Virus record (IMG/VR): IMGVR_UViG_3300007523_000082 | Coordinates: 1 to 24,886 of that record | Source of the DNA: a virus | Reading direction: 5' to 3' (one strand) | Length of the DNA: 24,886 nucleotides | Part shown: one piece after another, positions 23,618 through 24,886 of the stretch | Position numbering within the stretch: position 1 is the stretch's first letter | Layout of the letters: every line of letters starts with the position of its first letter | Made by a program: the position numbers and the translations under genes | The notes under the pieces: generated by a model | What the model was told of the DNA's origin: nothing | The model's database searches: none | The model's input: the letters and a program-made list of their open reading frames with translations, nothing else

Positions 23618-24886
23618 TTATGGAGTTGCTACTGTGTTATTATTAAATGTAATGTCTCCTGATCCAGTATCAATGGTTTCAGTTGACGAACTACATGGAG
23701 CATCTTGAGCCGCTGCCATTTTAGATTCATAATCTGGATCACATCCTTCACATTCTCCTACTTGACATTGATTGTACGCTGAAGCAAAAACTCTTTCGCT
23801 AACGGATTTTTCCGTCCAGTGAAGAATTCCAGTCAAAGGACAAATTACAGGGCATCGTGCTATAATAACTCCGTAAACACATGGACCTTTACATCCTCCA
23901 TGTTCTTTTGGCGGACAATCACGACCAGCCATAAGTAGAATTTTATCTTCAGCAAAAAATATGTGATTTTTTCCAGAATATCTAAAATCATCTTCTTCTA
24001 CAGAACTCATACGTTTCTTAGAAACATAAGTGAATTTGTCTGAAGGATTCTTTTCTTTATCTCCAACTAAAACAATGTCCATGTCATAAGTCTGTCTAAT
24101 GGCGTGTCCGCCAGCCCGTAAAAACACAATTCCCGGAGTTCCTTTAGGTCTTCCTTGAAATCTGAGAAAATGAGGTCCACGACATTCATCAGATCCACAT
24201 GAGTTGCATTTTTCATCTGTATTAGGATCTACACATTGAGGATGTAAAATCTGAATAAACTGTTGTTGCGTTTCAACTTGAGAATTATCATCATTAAAAC
24301 GCATTTCCAATCCATATCCAGATTTAATCTGAATATATGCTTCTGTGGCTTTTGCAACTGGAACTCCACCTTCTTTTCTACACGGAGAACACTGTTCATT
24401 AAGATGATCAATCAATCTAATGGCGTGTTTGCTAGTGCTTTCAATGTGAATTCCACGTTTTGGACCAGCTAAATTTGGAGGACAAGCACATATGTTAGGC
24501 TCTCCAATTGTGTCATCATTCAATTCAATTTTGTTTCCACTTGCGGACTTCAACTGAATGTAATTCATATCTCCACGAAGTTTTGAGTCCTTTTCAACAT
24601 CGCTCATGACAAAACTGTGACCAGTCATCGACTTGATGAAAAATACACCAAGGCATTTATCGTTACATCCAAAATTGAAGCTTTCTTTAGATCTTTCCCA
24701 CACTGGTTTTCCAAATGGTTCTTCTACAGAATCATCCATGACCATTGTGTGTCCGCCAATGGAAAGAAATTGAATGCCAGATTGTGGAAGTTGACATTTG
24801 TTGTTTTGAGGAGTTCCCGGACCCTTGTAAGGACGACATTCATTTTCATGTTTAAAGAATTTGTTTGCTCCGCCTTGTGACTTGTA
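23618..24886 (-). CDS. Cys-rich baseplate spike, gp5/VgrG-like C-terminal part (5' end outside window)
   Basis: Open from the right edge to the stop at 23618; 422 residues are visible, and the true start lies outside (an internal ATG at 24745 is not the start, since 47 in-frame codons precede it). It contains repeated spike-type units: FLSIGGHTMVMDDSVEEP, then FIKSMTGHSFVMSDVEKD, then YIQLKSASGNKIELNDDT, then YIQIKSGYGLEMRFNDDN. This G-H-x-x-x-x-D-D pattern is known from gp5/VgrG beta-helical needles that pierce the host envelope. Unusually, about 21 Cys occur in clusters (CNDKC, CACPP, CSPC, CNSCGSDEC, CKGPC, CQVGECEGC). It is probably the hub or central spike upstream of gp25. The Cys clusters may bind metal or form cross-links. 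Confidence 0.82.
   Translation of the reverse strand, partial: YKSQGGANKFFKHENECRPYKGPGTPQNNKCQLPQSGIQFLSIGGHTMVMDDSVEEPFGKPVWERSKESFNFGCNDKCLGVFFIKSMTGHSFVMSDVEKDSKLRGDMNYIQLKSASGNKIELNDDTIGEPNICACPPNLAGPKRGIHIESTSKHAIRLIDHLNEQCSPCRKEGGVPVAKATEAYIQIKSGYGLEMRFNDDNSQVETQQQFIQILHPQCVDPNTDEKCNSCGSDECRGPHFLRFQGRPKGTPGIVFLRAGGHAIRQTYDMDIVLVGDKEKNPSDKFTYVSKKRMSSVEEDDFRYSGKNHIFFAEDKILLMAGRDCPPKEHGGCKGPCVYGVIIARCPVICPLTGILHWTEKSVSERVFASAYNQCQVGECEGCDPDYESKMAAAQDAPCSSSTETIDTGSGDITFNNNTVATP

Noticed and set aside
24229-24745. Internal ATG at 24745 as the start of the spike gene
   Set aside because: The frame is open for 47 more codons to the window edge, with spike-like sequence (GIQFLSIGGH) continuing upstream; no ribosome site is seen at 24745.

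Overview
The window is an AT-rich segment of a tailed, contractile-tail (myovirus-type) bacteriophage genome. The best-supported genes are baseplate components: a gp5-like spike, a gp25-like wedge protein, a gp6/J-like wedge protein and a large tail-protein-I/gp7-like protein, packed head to tail on the minus strand with gaps of a few bases. Three large proteins with PKD-type domains follow and probably form peripheral baseplate or fibre parts. The mix of T4-like and P2-like baseplate families, homing endonucleases, an intein and scattered sugar-related genes suggests a large-genome environmental phage. The host cannot be named from this sequence.

Layout in the direction of minus-strand transcription (right to left). 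24886-18035: gp5-like spike (5' end outside the window), gp25-like, gp6/J-like, a 1036-aa gpI/gp7-like protein and a 156-aa protein. 17979-16423: a free-standing LAGLIDADG endonuclease, a 118-aa protein, and a short start-less frame resembling the helix-turn-helix tail of another endonuclease. 16435-14723: a structural-type protein whose best start codon appears to be ATC, a GT2-like glycosyltransferase, and a small protein with an apparent frame break at its 5' end. 14150-14749, on the plus strand: a nucleoside 2-deoxyribosyltransferase-like enzyme. 13942-7938: a coiled-coil protein and three proteins (342, 757 and 608 aa) that share an N-terminal domain with an A-[ED]-HHN motif. 7901-5740: a GIY-YIG endonuclease with about four helix-turn-helix-like units, a DUF115/Maf-like protein and a 108-aa protein. 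4794-5705, on the plus strand: an island of small unknown genes. 4764-1: a possible glycosyltransferase, a 198-aa protein with a promoter-like box and a strong terminator, a GT9 heptosyltransferase-like protein, a 78-aa protein, and an actin-like ATPase interrupted by a complete endonuclease-bearing intein.

The minus-strand genes read as one late tail-morphogenesis block. Short gaps, ATGA overlaps and good Shine-Dalgarno sequences point to co-transcription and coupled translation. Selfish elements (intein, two free-standing endonucleases, one probable remnant) and up to four sugar-related enzymes are threaded through it. No gene-free stretch exceeds 300 bases; the longest are about 207 bases (13943-14149) and about 150 bases (4765-4911). 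I saw no tRNA, rRNA or CRISPR array.
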